DNA of 64,000 nucleotides from Methylobacillus methanolivorans (GCF_044751345.1 NZ_JBIWXY010000001.1:868001-932000); one strand, 5' to 3'. Numbered from the stretch's first letter, positions 7,574 to 16,000 are shown. Made by a program: numbers and translations. Notes: generated by a model not told the origin, from the letters alone.

Positions 7574-8119
7574 TTACTCGAGGTTAGCGTGAATCGCGCG
7601 CATACCTTCTTCTGTCAGACCTTTTTGATCTACCAGCTTGGCAATAGTCGCTTCGAGGAACCACAAGGTGGACAACTCGAAAATAGTGCCCATAGGCATA
7701 CCATGAGTCTTGTCAAATGCATTGGCATCGTTGCCACCCACTGGCACAACCAGATCAGCCAATTCGGCCATTGGGGACTGAGCCTTCATGGAAATCACGA
7801 TAATCTTGGCACCTTGGCTCTTTGCCTTCTTGACCAGAGGCATCAGGGTTTCTGTGCTACCAGAGCCAGAGATCACAATGAAAAGATCACCAGCTTGGAT
7901 GCTTGGGGTAACAACTTCACCAACCATGCTGACTTGGTAACCTGCATGCACCAAGCGCATTGCAAAGAAACGGGAAACCAGCAAGGAACGGCCAGCACCA
8001 CCAATAAAAGTACGACCAGCTGCATCAACCAGACTCAGAATCTTGTCGTCATAGCCTTCAGCAGTGTTATTGATAACATTGGTCAGCTTGCTGACCACGA
8101 GTTCTTGATATTTGTTCAT
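7574..8119 (-). CDS. hxlB: 6-phospho-3-hexuloisomerase
   Basis: Isomerises hexulose-6-phosphate to fructose-6-phosphate, second step of RuMP formaldehyde assimilation. The 181-aa protein is a single SIS (sugar isomerase) domain: FIGGAGRSLLVSRFFAMRLVHAG, VISGSGSTETL and a C-terminal FELSTLWFLEA helix. ATG at 8119 has AAGGTGA upstream and gives the family length; a GTG three codons earlier (8128) is less likely. It follows hxlA in the same direction, but a strong terminator stands between them, so it needs read-through or its own promoter. The protein is nearly identical, by recollection, to the Methylobacillus enzyme. Confidence 0.96.
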   Translation of the reverse strand: MNKYQELVVSKLTNVINNTAEGYDDKILSLVDAAGRTFIGGAGRSLLVSRFFAMRLVHAGYQVSMVGEVVTPSIQAGDLFIVISGSGSTETLMPLVKKAKSQGAKIIVISMKAQSPMAELADLVVPVGGNDANAFDKTHGMPMGTIFELSTLWFLEATIAKLVDQKGLTEEGMRAIHANLE

Positions 8120-8166
8120 AGCATTCACCTTAAATAAACGATGATGAAATTCTAAAAGACCATAAC

Positions 8167-8216
8167 AAAAAATCCACCAACTTAGCCCTTGCGAGCTACG
8201 TATGGTGGATTTTTTT
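8167..8216 (-). terminator. Terminator between hxlA and hxlB
   Basis: Thirteen-bp stem AAAAAATCCACCA / TGGTGGATTTTTT (8167-8179 and 8203-8215) with a 23-nt loop, followed by T residues on the minus strand. It lies just downstream of the hxlA stop and upstream of the hxlB start, so most hxlA transcripts should end here. Confidence 0.88.
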
Positions 8217-8236
8217 AGCTTGGCTTAAGCGAAAAA

Positions 8237-8866
8237 TTACTTAGCCAGGCCAGTGATTTCAGCAGCAGCAGCAGCTGGGTCAGCAGCACCGTAGATAGCA
8301 GCGCCAGCAACGATGATGGTAGCACCAGCGTCTTTAACTTGTGCAACAGTAGCAGGCTTAACACCACCAGCTACGGAAACTTCCAGACCCAGGTTCAGGC
8401 CAGTTACAGTTGCCAGGTCAGCGAAAGGAGTTTGACCAGCAGCTTGTTGGTCCAGACCAGTGTGAACGCCGATGATGTGCGCGCCCAGCTTAGCAACTTC
8501 CTTGGTGCGAGCAGCCTTGTCACCAACATTGATCAGGTCGATCTGTGCCTTCTTACCGTACTTGTTAGCAGCGTCGATTACGCCTTTGATTGTACCCAGA
8601 TCAGCTACGCCCAGAACGGTAGTGATATCAGCACCAGCCTTGTAGAAAGGCTCAGCTTCGTAGAAGCCAGCATCCATAGTCTTCAGGTCAACTAGGATCT
8701 TGTTGTTAGGGAACTTTGCGCGCAGAGTTTCCAGCAACTTGATACCGTTGTGCTTGATGCATGGTGTACCGATTTCAAGAATGTCAACGTGTGGAGCTAC
8801 CTTTTCAGCCAGCGCAACAGTTGCGTCGAAATCCAGTGAATCTAATGCCATTTGTGTCAATGCCAC
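8237..8866 (-). CDS. hxlA: 3-hexulose-6-phosphate synthase
   Basis: Fixes formaldehyde onto ribulose-5-phosphate to make hexulose-6-phosphate, the key carbon-assimilating step of the RuMP cycle. The 209-aa TIM barrel of the orotidine-decarboxylase superfamily shows the active-site motif VDLKTMD (D60, K62, D65), QMALDSLD at the N-terminus and VAGGVKP and IIVAGAAIYGA phosphate-binding loops. GTG at 8866 has GGAGG 7 nt upstream and fits the known N-terminus of the family in Methylobacillus. Very biased codons suggest high expression. Flanked by its own promoter and terminator. Confidence 0.97.
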   Translation of the reverse strand: MALTQMALDSLDFDATVALAEKVAPHVDILEIGTPCIKHNGIKLLETLRAKFPNNKILVDLKTMDAGFYEAEPFYKAGADITTVLGVADLGTIKGVIDAANKYGKKAQIDLINVGDKAARTKEVAKLGAHIIGVHTGLDQQAAGQTPFADLATVTGLNLGLEVSVAGGVKPATVAQVKDAGATIIVAGAAIYGAADPAAAAAEITGLAK

Positions 8867-8921
8867 GATACTTCCTCCAAAAGGGTTACAAATTGAGTAC
8901 TACTAAAAATCAAAACTACTT

Positions 8922-8950
8922 TTTATACAAAAGCGGAACGGCAATGGTAA
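8922..8950 (-). promoter_or_regulatory. Probable hxlA promoter
   Basis: On the minus strand TTACCA (8945-8950) and TATAAA (8922-8927) are 17 bp apart, about 55 bp upstream of the GTG start of hxlA. It lies immediately after the structured tal/hxlA intergenic repeat. Confidence 0.5.
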
Positions 8951-9003
8951 TCGCCAAGCGCGCCGGATGTCAACGCCAATGAGGCGCTGGCATCTAGGCG
9001 ATT
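8949..9003 (-). repeat. Nested inverted repeat between tal and hxlA
   Basis: Outer arms AATCGCC (8949-8955) and GGCGATT (8997-9003) enclose a second GC-rich complementary pair (AGCGCGCC with GGCGCT, one bulge). It starts 8 bp after the tal stop and has no T-run, so it could be a transcript 3'-end stabiliser, a weak terminator or a protein site next to the hxlA promoter. Confidence 0.45.
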
Positions 9004-9010
9004 GAAACGA

Positions 9011-9961
9011 TTAAAGCTTTTCAGCTAATGCCTTTTCCAGCTTGTTCTGGTCAACCACGAAACCACGGATGCCTTCAGCCAGCTTTTCTGTTGCCATCGC
9101 ATCTTCGTTCTGATCAAAACGGAACTCCTTCTCTGTCAACAGAGCAGGACGTTGCTTGGTTGCACCATTGTCCACCAGTACGCGTGGCAGGTTACCTTCG
9201 GTAGCCTTCAGCTCTTCCAGCAAGTTAGGAGAAACTGTCAGACGGTCACAACCGGCCAGTGCAGTAATTTCACCAGTGTTACGGAAGGAAGCGCCCATCA
9301 CGACGGTCTTGTAACCGTGTTCCTTGTAGTAAGCGTAGATCTTGCGAACAGACAACACGCCTGGATCAGTTTCAGAAGTGTAGCTTTCACCAGTCTTAGC
9401 CTTGTACCAGTCGAGGATACGACCAACGAATGGGGAGATCAGGAATACGCCAGCTTCAGCACATGCACGTGCTTGAGCAAAGCTAAACAACAGTGTCAGG
9501 TTGCAGTTAATGCCTTCCTTTTCAAGGATTTCACCAGCCTTGATACCTTCCCATGTGGAAGCCAGCTTGATCAGCACGCGATCCTTGGAAATGCCAGCGT
9601 CAGCGTACAGCTTGATCAGCTTGCGACCCTTTTGCACCATAGCATCGGTATCAAAGGACAGACGTGCATCCACTTCAGTGGAAATCTTGCCTGGGATATG
9701 CTTGAGAATCTCTTGACCAATCAGCACAGCCAGCTTGTCAGCAGCATCTTCGATTTGTTGTGCCTTGTCACCGCTTTGGGACTTAGCATAAGCAATCGCT
9801 TCGTCGATCAGCGGAGCGTATTGTGGCAGTGTGCTTGCCTTCAGCAACAGGGATGGGTTGGTGGTTGCATCGTAGGGCTTAACGCTCTTGATCGCTTCCA
9901 CGTCACCGGTGTCAGCCACGATAGTGGTGAATTCCTTAAGTTGATCGAATAAATTAGCCAT
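9011..9961 (-). CDS. tal: Transaldolase
   Basis: TalB-type transaldolase, 316 aa, transferring dihydroxyacetone units in the rearrangement half of the RuMP cycle that regenerates ribulose-5-phosphate. Schiff-base lysine K132 is in RVLIKLASTWEG; other motifs are DATTNPSLLLKA and TLLFSFAQARACAEAGVFLISPFVGRILDW (broken across the core at about 155-183). ATG at 9961 has AAGGAGGAG upstream. It sits upstream of hxlA and hxlB in the same direction, forming a formaldehyde-assimilation module. Strongly biased codons again suggest high expression. Confidence 0.97.
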   Translation of the reverse strand: MANLFDQLKEFTTIVADTGDVEAIKSVKPYDATTNPSLLLKASTLPQYAPLIDEAIAYAKSQSGDKAQQIEDAADKLAVLIGQEILKHIPGKISTEVDARLSFDTDAMVQKGRKLIKLYADAGISKDRVLIKLASTWEGIKAGEILEKEGINCNLTLLFSFAQARACAEAGVFLISPFVGRILDWYKAKTGESYTSETDPGVLSVRKIYAYYKEHGYKTVVMGASFRNTGEITALAGCDRLTVSPNLLEELKATEGNLPRVLVDNGATKQRPALLTEKEFRFDQNEDAMATEKLAEGIRGFVVDQNKLEKALAEKL

Positions 9962-10073
9962 ATTGCTCCTCCTTGAGAAAATACAGAAATATTACGCTTG
10001 AAAATTTGCTTGCCCAGCTTGGAGGCTGTTCAGGCCACGAATAGGCCCGAGACCCCTCCCAGGGAATCGGACT

Positions 10074-10099
10074 AGTATAACTGAAATTCGGGTATAACT
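10074..10099 (-). repeat. Tandem AGTTATAC direct repeat upstream of tal
   Basis: On the minus strand AGTTATAC occurs twice with a 17-bp period (10092-10099 and 10075-10082). The inner copy overlaps the best -10 candidate for tal, TATACT (10074-10079). The outer copy would lie where a -35 box is expected and overlaps the stop of the CitG-like gene. It may be a regulator site. Confidence 0.4.
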
Positions 10100-10946
10100 A
10101 TAGAGCATCACTGTGTGACAAAGTATGGGCCAGCAAGGTGGCCACCGTCAGATCAGCACTGGTTCCCGGGTTGAGCTTTTGCGCCTTCAGCTCCGCATCA
10201 AACTGCAGTAATGCACGTTGATACAATTTGGGGTTTTCATGGGCGAGCAAAGCATGTAGATGCGCAGCAGCCTGACGGCTGACCTCTGCTGCACGCGCTT
10301 GATCATATTTGCGCTGGATATGGCTATCTGGAAACTCGCTCAGCAATGTCAAATAAAGCACTGTCGTAGCCCAAGCCGGATTTTCCCACTTGTGCAGCGC
10401 CTGCGTATAAGACTCAAGACCTACGCCAAAAACATCCTCAAAGCCATGCGCATACTGCCAGGCAATACGGTCACGCTCAGCGGCCGCCTGCATGGCAACA
10501 AACAAGCTGATCGTCGGTGCCTCATGCACGTCATGCGCATCAGCCTCACCCAAACCTCCGGGAGCAGCACGGGCGATCGCCTTGAAAGCAAGCTCAGCGT
10601 CATCAACATCCAACCCAGCCAATACGGACTGCAATTTCTCGCGTAGCGACCCTGAGGTCGTATTGGATAAAGCCGCGTGAATCAAGGGAGCACACAGCAA
10701 CACAATGCCAAGATTGGTATTGCAACTCACCACTTGCCAGGTAGCCTCAACAGAGGCCAATATCCGCTGGCCTACCGATAACCCAGGCTGTGCAATCACG
10801 CCAGCTACTGCATCGGCACTGTGGATGAATTCCTGCACGACCATGCCATGACCATCGGCAAAAATATGTACATTGCCTGGCTTAAGGCTGCTCAGTTCCG
10901 CCATGCAAGCCGCACGAAATGCTTCAGCAACACGTTGAGGCATCAT
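10098..10946 (-). CDS. CitG/MdcB-like protein of H4MPT clusters (Orf7 type)
   Basis: 282-aa protein of the triphosphoribosyl-dephospho-CoA synthase (CitG) family. The recognisable segments are CMAELSSLKPGNVH, TNLGIVLLCAPLIHA and GEADAHDVHEAP, with KLNPGTSADLTVATLLA at the C-terminus. In methylotrophs this family member (Orf7) is linked to mch and is thought to act in H4MPT synthesis, perhaps attaching a phosphoribosyl unit; no citrate lyase genes are nearby. ATG at 10946 overlaps the stop of the upstream ATP-grasp gene by 4 bp (ATGA). A longer frame to 10982 would run deeper into that gene and is disfavoured. The reaction is inference. Confidence 0.78.
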   Translation of the reverse strand: MMPQRVAEAFRAACMAELSSLKPGNVHIFADGHGMVVQEFIHSADAVAGVIAQPGLSVGQRILASVEATWQVVSCNTNLGIVLLCAPLIHAALSNTTSGSLREKLQSVLAGLDVDDAELAFKAIARAAPGGLGEADAHDVHEAPTISLFVAMQAAAERDRIAWQYAHGFEDVFGVGLESYTQALHKWENPAWATTVLYLTLLSEFPDSHIQRKYDQARAAEVSRQAAAHLHALLAHENPKLYQRALLQFDAELKAQKLNPGTSADLTVATLLAHTLSHSDAL

Positions 10947-11866
10947 GAAACAACCGTCAAGGCTGGCTGTGTGTGCATGCACGACAGAAAATCATCAACT
11001 AGCAGCTGCCCAATATCTATGCCGGTAGCGCCCTGCAAACCCTTCCAGGCAGGAATGCTGTTAACCTCCAGCACATAGAGCTTACCGTCACCTTCCCGAA
11101 TCACATCCACACCACAATAATCAACATTAACCGCCCTGGCAGCAGCCTCGGCCAATTGTGCCAATTCACCCTGCGCCTCAATCGCCTCACAACGCCCACC
11201 TTGGGCCACATTGTTTACCCAATGGCTACCATGGCGGATCATGGCAGCGACCGCCCGCCCCTTGATCACAAACACGCGATGGTCATGCCAAGCCCCTTCG
11301 CCGCTATCAATATAACTCTGTAGATAGTAAAGACCATCTACATATTGCTCCATGGGGATAGGGAATGGCGTTTCATGCGTAAGCTTGCGTATGCCCTGCC
11401 CCTGCGAGCCGAATAAAGGCTTGAGCACCACCGGACGCCCGGCCATGGTTTCCCGCAGGTAGATTTCCTGCGCCTGGTAGCGCGACTCGCAGACCCAGGT
11501 TTGCGGCGTAGGCACATGATTCAGGTGTAGCAGAAAACTGGTCATGGCCTTATCGACAGTGCGCTCGACCGCATAGCCATCGTTATACACCACCACGCCA
11601 AGCAACTTGAGCGCATGCAGGATATCCAGCCGCGCAATCACGCGCTGCAACGTACCACCAGGCACACCACGTACAAATACGCCTTTGGGTAGCTCACGCT
11701 CAAAACCTGGAATCAACACTGGCGGCAATCCATTTGCCGCCAGATTGAACGCACACTCTTTCAGTGAAACAAATACCGCTTCATAGCCCCGCGCAGCAAA
11801 CGCCTCCTTGAGGCGCTTACCATGCCAGCCGGGATCATCAGTAAAAACCGGAATGCGTTGATTCAC
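10943..11866 (-). CDS. RimK-like ATP-grasp ligase (Orf5 type)
   Basis: 307-aa ATP-grasp enzyme related to RimK and archaeal MptN, which add glutamate to substrates. The ATP-binding lysine is in VVLKPLFGSQGQGI (K149) and the metal site is YVLEVNSIPAWKGLQ (E267, N269). GTG at 11866 overlaps the mch stop by one base (TAGTG), so translation is coupled. By position between mch and the CitG-like gene it corresponds to Orf5 of methylotroph C1 islands, most likely a ligase in the side chain of H4MPT. The amino acid and acceptor cannot be read from the sequence. Confidence 0.78.
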   Translation of the reverse strand: MNQRIPVFTDDPGWHGKRLKEAFAARGYEAVFVSLKECAFNLAANGLPPVLIPGFERELPKGVFVRGVPGGTLQRVIARLDILHALKLLGVVVYNDGYAVERTVDKAMTSFLLHLNHVPTPQTWVCESRYQAQEIYLRETMAGRPVVLKPLFGSQGQGIRKLTHETPFPIPMEQYVDGLYYLQSYIDSGEGAWHDHRVFVIKGRAVAAMIRHGSHWVNNVAQGGRCEAIEAQGELAQLAEAAARAVNVDYCGVDVIREGDGKLYVLEVNSIPAWKGLQGATGIDIGQLLVDDFLSCMHTQPALTVVS

Positions 11867-12849
11867 TATGCGCTATAGCCAAACGATTGATCCAGTAGCG
11901 CTGCATCCAGCTTGCCGCCAGTGAAGCTCTTGCCTGAGTCGACTGCAGTCACGGTCACTGCAGCTGGGCTGAACAACATCGGGTCAATCTTGTAGAAATC
12001 CATATTGACGGCTTTGAACACTTCGGCAAATGGACGGCCATAGTCGCGGGAAGCGCTGCTTGGCAACTCCTTCGCCAGCTTGGCTGCAGCTTCATCACTA
12101 CCCTTGACGAAGATATGTGCATGCCCACCGAACAGGATCGCATCATTGGTGCGCCCCATGCCAATGAGGAAATCTGGCGCTGGAGGTGGCAATGGTGCAC
12201 TTGCTGCACCATCCACAACATGCTCCAAGGGGAAATGCAACGTATGAATTTTGTGCAAAGCCACTTCCAACACGCGTGCCACGATCTGCACAGTACCAGC
12301 CAGGCTACGCGTCGGGGTGAGGATGAAAGTGAGGTTTTCTGCCTTGACGCCGGTATCACGCGCCACTTTCTCCACGACTTCTTGTGGCGGCACCTTGTCG
12401 CTTTCCAACACCAAGACAGCAGCATCGGCACTGTCTTTGTAACCCAGCTCTTTATAAAGCTCTTCACGACCAGCCAACGCACGACCTGGACCAGAGCCTA
12501 GAGAGAAAAACTTCTCATGGGACAAGCTCCAACCAGCGTATTGACTGCCCAGGCAAGACAACACTGGATTATTTGAATGCACGGATAATGTCCATGGCCA
12601 ATGCGGGAAAGTGCTGGAAGAATGCAGATTGACGTGCCCCAAGCCACCCATGCAGATTTCAGCAATCAGGCGACCAGCTTCCAGACCACCCTCGGCCTTG
12701 ATACCAGCATCAATGACGGTAGCACCACTTGGCAATTTTTCTACCAGTAGGCGCAAGGTCTTGGCATTATCGACCAGATATTTAACCAAGGGATTGGTAA
12801 GCTGATTAACGCTAGGCCAGTAACTGGTATCAATCGCAGCCTCGGACAT
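11866..12849 (-). CDS. mch: Methenyl-H4MPT cyclohydrolase
   Basis: Mch hydrolyses methenyl-H4MPT to 5-formyl-H4MPT, between MtdB and the Fhc complex. The 327-aa protein shows family stretches DAGIKAEGGLEAGRLIAEICMGGLG (in part), GSGPGRALAG, TPTRSLAGTVQIVARVLE and GMGRTNDAILFGG. ATG at 12849 has GGAGA upstream. It is in the middle of the minus-strand cluster mtdB, ATP-grasp, mch, RimK-like, CitG-like. Length is normal for the family, and no truncation is seen. Confidence 0.96.
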   Translation of the reverse strand: MSEAAIDTSYWPSVNQLTNPLVKYLVDNAKTLRLLVEKLPSGATVIDAGIKAEGGLEAGRLIAEICMGGLGHVNLHSSSTFPHWPWTLSVHSNNPVLSCLGSQYAGWSLSHEKFFSLGSGPGRALAGREELYKELGYKDSADAAVLVLESDKVPPQEVVEKVARDTGVKAENLTFILTPTRSLAGTVQIVARVLEVALHKIHTLHFPLEHVVDGAASAPLPPPAPDFLIGMGRTNDAILFGGHAHIFVKGSDEAAAKLAKELPSSASRDYGRPFAEVFKAVNMDFYKIDPMLFSPAAVTVTAVDSGKSFTGGKLDAALLDQSFGYSA

Positions 12850-12871
12850 GAGATTCTCCTAATTTATCTAT

Positions 12872-13972
12872 TCAATGGTTGTAATATGGCTTGAGCATGG
12901 TGCTCAATAATGTCATTCGTTTTTTTGCAAGCGCTTCTGCCGCATCCACATCATCTGCCTCGGCTTGAACACTACACAACGGCATATCGCGTGTGATCAA
13001 GGTATGTGCCAAAGGCTTGTCCACTGCCCATTCAGGCCAGGGGAAATGCTGCGGAATGCGTATATCGAAAGGAGCGTAGAATACCAGATTAGCCGCTGCT
13101 TGCATTAGCGCTGTTGGCTGAGAAATTATAGGCTTTGCCGATATATGCGCCTCTAGCCATTCTGCTTGCCGTGCAACAGGATACAAGCCCAGGCTTGCAC
13201 TCAGGCGCGGATTCACTTCCAACACCCAGAACTGTTCGCCTTGCACCATCACATCCAGGCTGTTCAAGCCCCGCAATCCCAATGTCGCAGATAAATCGCG
13301 CGCAGCCTGTACCAAGCCCTGCCTTACGCTACCTGACAACACCAGCGGCCCTGCCAAGCCACCGTAACGATACGGCAACTGATTGGTCGGGGATAACACT
13401 TGCCGCTGAAACCCTAGTGCAGAGACACCCGACTCATGAGCCATGAACAGCAACGAAACTGGGATACCATCGACAATACGCTGGTAATAGACGCCGTCAT
13501 CACGCACTGATAAATCCGCATGCTGAATGTGCATACCACCACAACCACCCTGGCGCTTGCATAACCAACGAGACAAGTCATGTGGTGGAATAGCCGAGGG
13601 ACCAACGCAGGTGTCTGGCACAGGGATGTCATATTGACGGCATCGCTGAAAAAAAACAGGGACGTTTTTACTAGCGTCCACAATCTCTGGAATATTGCCG
13701 ATTAGATTCACTTGTGAGGCGACTTGCGCAAGCAAGGTGGGCTGAGCCTCGAAACCGCTGCCATACAGCAAATCTTCGGTGCCGAATTCACGCATTGCAG
13801 GCAAAAGGTGATGCAATATTGCATCTGGCACAAAGCCCTGCTTGCCATAATCCAGCACAAGGTGCCTGGCACAGGCCTGCAACGTATCTTCGTCACCAAA
13901 AACATCGGCAGCCAGGACTTGATATCCTGCTGCCGACGCTGCAATAACATAAGGGCGGACATTCGCCGCCAC
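12872..13972 (-). CDS. ATP-grasp ligase between mtdB and mch (OrfY type)
   Basis: At least 366 aa, an ATP-grasp protein with metal-binding motif FWVLEVNPRLSAS (E252, N254, R256) and a glycine-rich segment KRQGGCGGMHIQ in place of the usual ATP loop. OrfY proteins of methylotrophs occupy this position and one has been implicated in glutamylating methylofuran. The start is uncertain: GTG at 13972 lacks a ribosome site and cuts off codons for KIAIV, which read as the first strand of the N-terminal fold. In-frame ATT (13999) or CTG (13993) lie upstream, the former 8 nt after AAAGAG, and an in-frame stop precedes them. The N-terminus should be viewed as provisional. Confidence 0.78.
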   Translation of the reverse strand: MAANVRPYVIAASAAGYQVLAADVFGDEDTLQACARHLVLDYGKQGFVPDAILHHLLPAMREFGTEDLLYGSGFEAQPTLLAQVASQVNLIGNIPEIVDASKNVPVFFQRCRQYDIPVPDTCVGPSAIPPHDLSRWLCKRQGGCGGMHIQHADLSVRDDGVYYQRIVDGIPVSLLFMAHESGVSALGFQRQVLSPTNQLPYRYGGLAGPLVLSGSVRQGLVQAARDLSATLGLRGLNSLDVMVQGEQFWVLEVNPRLSASLGLYPVARQAEWLEAHISAKPIISQPTALMQAAANLVFYAPFDIRIPQHFPWPEWAVDKPLAHTLITRDMPLCSVQAEADDVDAAEALAKKRMTLLSTMLKPYYNH

Positions 13973-13998
13973 GATTGCGATTTTATGATGCAGTTGAA

Positions 13999-14910
13999 TT
14001 ACACGAGCTCTTTACGTGCCAATTCAAACGCGGTCATGAAGTCGATGTAAACATGGCTTTGACCTTCCAGCATGCGCTTGAACAGGCGCTGCTGAGTTTG
14101 GTACTTGATGTTGCCAATCGCCAAGGCGCCTACACCATAAATTTCAGTGCCCTCGATCAATACACCATCAGCCATCACGCCAACGCCTTCTGCACCGGTT
14201 GGCGGTACAGCATTCACGTCAGCAACAACCTTCAAGGTCTTGGAGCTCTTCATTTGCTCAATGGTCAACACGCGCACACCAGCAGCTGCACAGCAAAGCG
14301 CAATATCAGTGCTTGCCAGAATCTCTGTTTTCAGTGCGTCATTGCTACCGTCGACACAAACAATGTTGGTGCCATAACGCTTGTTGTATGCCGCAGCCTT
14401 GTCTTCAACATCTGCCATGGTCTTGTGTGCCACCATCTGCACAGTTGCACCGTATTTGGATGCAATCACGGCAGTACAGCCACCTACTGGGCCAGTCGCA
14501 CCGAAGACGCTAACCTTACGACCTTCAAGCGTGCCACCAAAATTCTTGATCAGCAGTTGCTCAACGCGCGCCATCATGGCGGCAGAAGTAGTGAAAGCGC
14601 CGGATGGATCGGCAAACACGGAAATCTCGAACGGAGGCACCATGGACTTCTTGGCTGTTTCCAGCATATCCATGGCCAAATCAACATCACGACCACCGAT
14701 CAGCATGCCGGTACGCCATACGCCGCGAGGACCACGAGAGAAAATGGCATCTTGTACCAGGCCAGTCACTTCGCTCAATTGCACATTGGTGTATTGTGCA
14801 ATGGCATCGTAACCTGCATCGTATGCCATGTTGACATCAAAAGGACTCGCGTTCTTTGATGGCGTAATAAAGTGTAATACATAAGGCTTTTCCAATTTGG
14901 TCCCTTCCAT
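13999..14910 (-). CDS. mtdB: NAD(P)-dependent methylene-H4MPT dehydrogenase
   Basis: MtdB oxidises methylene-H4MPT, the product of Fae, to methenyl-H4MPT. The 303-aa protein has the family segments SPFDVNMAYDAGYDAI and LVQDAIFSRGPRG, the nucleotide-binding loop VFGATGPVGG (about 135-144), and the C-terminal GALAIGNIKYQTQQRLFKRM. ATG at 14910 is preferred because AGGG lies 8 nt upstream and the protein then starts like its relatives; the ATG at 14925 has no ribosome site. First of the cluster downstream of mptG, separated by 79 bp. Confidence 0.95.
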   Translation of the reverse strand: MEGTKLEKPYVLHFITPSKNASPFDVNMAYDAGYDAIAQYTNVQLSEVTGLVQDAIFSRGPRGVWRTGMLIGGRDVDLAMDMLETAKKSMVPPFEISVFADPSGAFTTSAAMMARVEQLLIKNFGGTLEGRKVSVFGATGPVGGCTAVIASKYGATVQMVAHKTMADVEDKAAAYNKRYGTNIVCVDGSNDALKTEILASTDIALCCAAAGVRVLTIEQMKSSKTLKVVADVNAVPPTGAEGVGVMADGVLIEGTEIYGVGALAIGNIKYQTQQRLFKRMLEGQSHVYIDFMTAFELARKELV

Positions 14911-14989
14911 TTCGCTTGCCCTCATTTAATGCGGTGCTTCACGTTGAATAAATAATGGCAACCGCCATCGTTCCATAAAATCTTTGCGA

Positions 14990-16000
14990 CTATTCCACTG
15001 AGCATGTACTGATCTGCGCACCAGAATTAATCCCCTGACACAACACAAATTCCACTTGTGGAAAATGGGAATATCGGGATTCTAGCGCGTCCAGCAGTGC
15101 TCGTGCATCTGTTTCATCGGCACAGATAGCAAAACCTGTAGGTCCCCATGAGCTTTGGCCCAGGCAATCCACCCCATCGGCCTCAAGTTGGCCCAGAATC
15201 TTTGAAATGGCAGGGCTGGCATAACGCCCCCCCTGCGCCGGCGCAAAATGATCGCCAGTACGCCACTGCAACTCGCGGATAGCCTGCCCAAAAGCCGGTA
15301 AATCATGCTCTGCCAACGCTGGCAAAGCTTGCATCAGCAAATGGCGGCACAAGATAGCCGCACTATCGGCAGGAAACTCTGGCAACCTGCGGAAAGCCTC
15401 CAACTCCTCTGCGCCATGCACACCGGTATGGCTACGATCAAAAATCAGGATAATGCGCCACTCCTGAGGAAATTCTGATCGCGCGATGATAGGAGGCACA
15501 TCCGTACCTTCGCCACGACCACCGTCAACAATGACCCCACCGTGCGCAAAAGTGCCTAACCCTATGCCCGATCTCGCACCACGCGAGGTGAGCACGGCAA
15601 TGTCGCGCAGACTTAAGTCGAGATTGAATAGCTGATTGATTGCCGAGCCAACGGCTAATGACATTTGCGTGCCGGACCCCAGGCCTGCATGCTCTGGGAT
15701 GGCAGTTTGAATGCGGATATGAAATCCATGAGGGATATCAAGTGATTGTGCAATCGCCTGGGCGATTTTCAAGCCACGCTCAGCACTGGGCCCCTCAACA
15801 GAAATAGTGTCTGCAGCAAATACCTGCAAGGAAGTGGCAGGCTTGTCCAACGACACGCCGATACTACCGAACTTGCGGCCCAAATTACCGTTGAGATCAA
15901 AAAACCCCATATGCAACCGTGCCGTGGTAACAACACTGACGCCCTGCTTATTGATAATAAATTCCTTCAGCTTGCGAGAAACCGGCACTTGTGATGCCAA
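14990..16000 (-). CDS. mptG: Beta-ribofuranosylaminobenzene 5'-phosphate synthase
   Basis: Joins p-aminobenzoate to PRPP with decarboxylation, the committed step of H4MPT synthesis. The 336-aa GHMP-kinase-fold protein has ARLHMGFFDLNG near the N-terminus, the loop PEHAGLGSGTQMSLAVG (103-119), RGARSGIGLGTFAHGG and a C-terminal GQSSWGPTGFAI. The start is unclear: the frame opens with TTG (16000) and GTG (15988), and no ATG occurs before the first conserved motif; neither has an ideal ribosome site. It is divergent from fhcB, sharing a 250-bp control region, and lies upstream of mtdB. It links to pabB, which supplies p-aminobenzoate. Confidence 0.92.
   Translation of the reverse strand: MASQVPVSRKLKEFIINKQGVSVVTTARLHMGFFDLNGNLGRKFGSIGVSLDKPATSLQVFAADTISVEGPSAERGLKIAQAIAQSLDIPHGFHIRIQTAIPEHAGLGSGTQMSLAVGSAINQLFNLDLSLRDIAVLTSRGARSGIGLGTFAHGGVIVDGGRGEGTDVPPIIARSEFPQEWRIILIFDRSHTGVHGAEELEAFRRLPEFPADSAAILCRHLLMQALPALAEHDLPAFGQAIRELQWRTGDHFAPAQGGRYASPAISKILGQLEADGVDCLGQSSWGPTGFAICADETDARALLDALESRYSHFPQVEFVLCQGINSGAQISTCSVE

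Noticed and set aside
9152..9952. 266-codon plus-strand frame opposite tal
   Set aside because: Explained by the strong codon bias of tal on the other strand; no protein features.
13975..14859. 294-codon plus-strand frame opposite mtdB
   Set aside because: Antisense to a certain gene, no family resemblance, composition typical of a reverse-strand shadow.
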